This document shows positions 62,301 through 64,000 of a DNA stretch of 64,000 nt, one piece after another. The position numbers were made by a program, and so were the translations under genes. The notes below the pieces were generated by a model that was not told the origin of the DNA, did no database searches, and saw nothing but the letters and a program-made list of their open reading frames with translations. Numbering within the stretch: position 1 is the first letter of the stretch; each line of letters starts with the position of its first letter. The stretch is from Glandiceps talaboti. Its lineage: Eukaryota > Hemichordata > Enteropneusta > Spengelidae. The DNA lies in assembly GCF_964340395.1 (NCBI RefSeq), contig NC_135556.1, positions 11,858,910 to 11,922,909 on the forward strand. Direction: 5' to 3'.

Positions 62301-63402
62301 TCCAGATACGCACCTTTTTTTCATGGAAAATGTCATATAGTTTGAAGTAAGCTGGGAGAAAATATTAATGAGATATTTGTAGATTTAAATAAGAGTGAAA
62401 TGATAGTCAAGTGATTTTGAACCATCTCCGTGTATTTTGCTTTAGCGAAAACACTGACAACTACTAGTATGTGATCGCCCGGTCGTCAAATTGCAAAGAA
62501 CAATGAAGAACAGCTGAACACCTTCCTGTGGTCATCTGTTCCTTTCCGTACCGACTCTCAATTGTTTTGCTGCGTTTACTTGTATATCTTTAATAACAAT
62601 AGTTTTTTAACTAACACCAATGTTCTTCCACTTTCTTTGCTTTCAAAATCAGTCACTTACTGTTGTAGCCAGTCAAAGACAGCCATCCTCAACTGGAAAC
62701 ACACCATGACAACAAAGATATACCAGAAAGTCATGACGTTTTGAATCATATCATTCGGCCCCCAACCCTGTTTTTGACAATTAAAAAATGCTCTACTACC
62801 CATCACAGCCAGTATCAATCAGACTTTTTCCATATATTATATTCCACCCTAACTTAACCCATATGACCGCCCCATTTATAACTCGTATGTCCGGACATGA
62901 ACATGATTGGCTTTTCGCTGACCAAGGGGTATGAGACCATATGTGGAAGTGGGGGATAAGCTTATCAAATATGACCGTAGTTCCATGTAAATTAAAACTT
63001 ATAGTTATGCTTATAGTCGTTACGTTTTCAGTTTATTGTGGTACCCGCTTGATGCTTTCTCTGAAGATGCCGACGGGATCAGTCTAAAATTCAGTTCTGG
63101 TGTATAAACTACAATGTATCACACATATCATGACTCTCACTATCCAATCCATCGGCTATACACTGGAGAACACAAGGACTATACTGACTGTTTTCTATCC
63201 AGCACGAAATAAATTGAGAATACGTGGAACTTATATGTACATGAACAGTAGCTCCGACAACTCTGACAAGTCTCTATATACCCCACCAGGCCTCTTTGCT
63301 GGAGTTCGCGGAGCGTGTGTTGTCAGTGCTAATCTCGTCTAGTTCCTATCACCGTGTTCCTAAACAGTATCGTTACCATTTACACCTCCACTCACTAAAC
63401 TT
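59371..63402. other. no gene seen
   Basis: AT-rich sequence with short frames only. A 35-codon acidic stretch at about 59556-59667 (DDSSDLDCSGPVSSESQNYH) ends in a stop but has no acceptor. Confidence 0.35.
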
Positions 63403-63453
63403 GGTTTAGTCATAGAAAATAGAGAGGACCCTCTCTATTGTCTATGGTTTAGT
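63403..63453. repeat. small hairpin flanked by GGTTTAGT
   Basis: A 17-bp stem (63411-63427 with 63430-63446, one mismatch) around a 2-base turn. GGTTTAGT occurs at both edges (63403-63410 and 63446-63453), as a target-site duplication would. Confidence 0.6.
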
Positions 63454-64000
63454 TAGATACCAATTGGCATCTGGACTAGAGCTAATCACGAGTCCATCAC
63501 AACGTGCATGCATCATTTTCTGATGTCCGCATTTGATTTGGACATTGAAGTAAATGATTTTACATTTCTGAGTCTCATTCGGTATTTTTCCACTGTTCTA
63601 TATGTGGTAGCTACTACTTTTGGCACAATAAAAAAAAAGATGTTACGAAGACGAAAAAAAATATAATCGAGATGCACGATAAACATTTTTGGAAAAAAAG
63701 TCACATAAATGACTGCAGTATCCATATTTTTAATTGGCATGATTGAAGACTTTAAAAAATGAATGATGATAAAAGTGAGATTTTGCCTCAGTGATGGTTT
63801 TTCTATACAAGCGATAACATCACGATACCGGGTACTTCACAAACATTATCTCACTGACTTCAAAACCATAGTGACTAAATCGTTTCGTACAATTAGACGG
63901 CATGATGTTTTTTACGTCTCGCACAAGCATATACAATGGTACACTTTACCAAATTGTAATAGACCATGTAAATATTACATTGACCGATGCAGATCTTGCT
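63454..64000. other. no gene seen
   Basis: AT-rich end of the window with A runs at about 63630 and 63654; no feature supported. Confidence 0.4.

Overview
The window looks like a stretch of an invertebrate animal genome. It is AT-rich and intron-rich. Exons are short with GT/AG borders, there are many microsatellites ((TA)n, (CATA)n, (CAGA)n, (CT)n), and LINE and Penelope-type retroelement remnants are mixed with terminal-inverted-repeat elements. The host protein families are a GGGW-type fibrinogen-related domain and a SEA-domain membrane mucin. With the transposon mix, these fit a marine invertebrate, perhaps a hemichordate, cephalochordate or lophotrochozoan. The species is inference. No bacterial operon, CRISPR array, rRNA or convincing tRNA was seen.

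Left part (1-24.9 kb). The 3' end of a fibrinogen-related gene lies on the minus strand. Three exons join in compatible phases (12461-12423, 11866-11574, 2350-1934), and a possible tiny upstream exon sits at 24851-24809. The last intron is about 9.2 kb. It holds a degraded Penelope-like GIY-YIG fragment (6840-7308) and a very young L1/Tx1-clade LINE (7325-11180) in antisense to the gene. The LINE has one uninterrupted ORF2-type frame, a poly-A tail and a perfect 16-bp target-site duplication. The LINE is 5'-truncated just inside the endonuclease domain and breaks the tail of the Penelope remnant. A tandem-core element ending in (CAGA)n lies at about 640-1740. A decayed jockey/CR1-type LINE lies at 18960-20490 on the minus strand.

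Middle part (about 24-47 kb). This part is mostly non-coding. Its main item is a 608-bp inverted-repeat Penelope-like remnant (24096-24703). Each terminal repeat carries a sequence that folds as a small type I hammerhead ribozyme, and the interior still encodes a broken GIY-YIG-type C-terminus. A second palindromic element with the same kind of core motifs lies at 38984-39186. Two further copies of a TIR element (about 22907 and 37929) and a second copy of the tandem-core/(CAGA)n element (31930-32712) are present.

Right part (47-64 kb). A minus-strand gene for a SEA-domain transmembrane mucin occupies 53209-50618 plus a terminal exon 48140-47767. It has a Ser/Thr-rich ectodomain with 24-residue tandem repeats, a SEA-like module with a GSIVV motif, one transmembrane helix and a cytoplasmic tail ending in a proline-rich exon. 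A possible signal-peptide exon lies near 54.1 kb. Upstream of it are two minisatellites (68-bp units at 55.7-56.3 kb, 50-bp units at 57.6-58.3 kb), a 167-bp MITE-like element and two tiny foldbacks flanked by direct repeats. The last 5 kb contain nothing I can call a gene.
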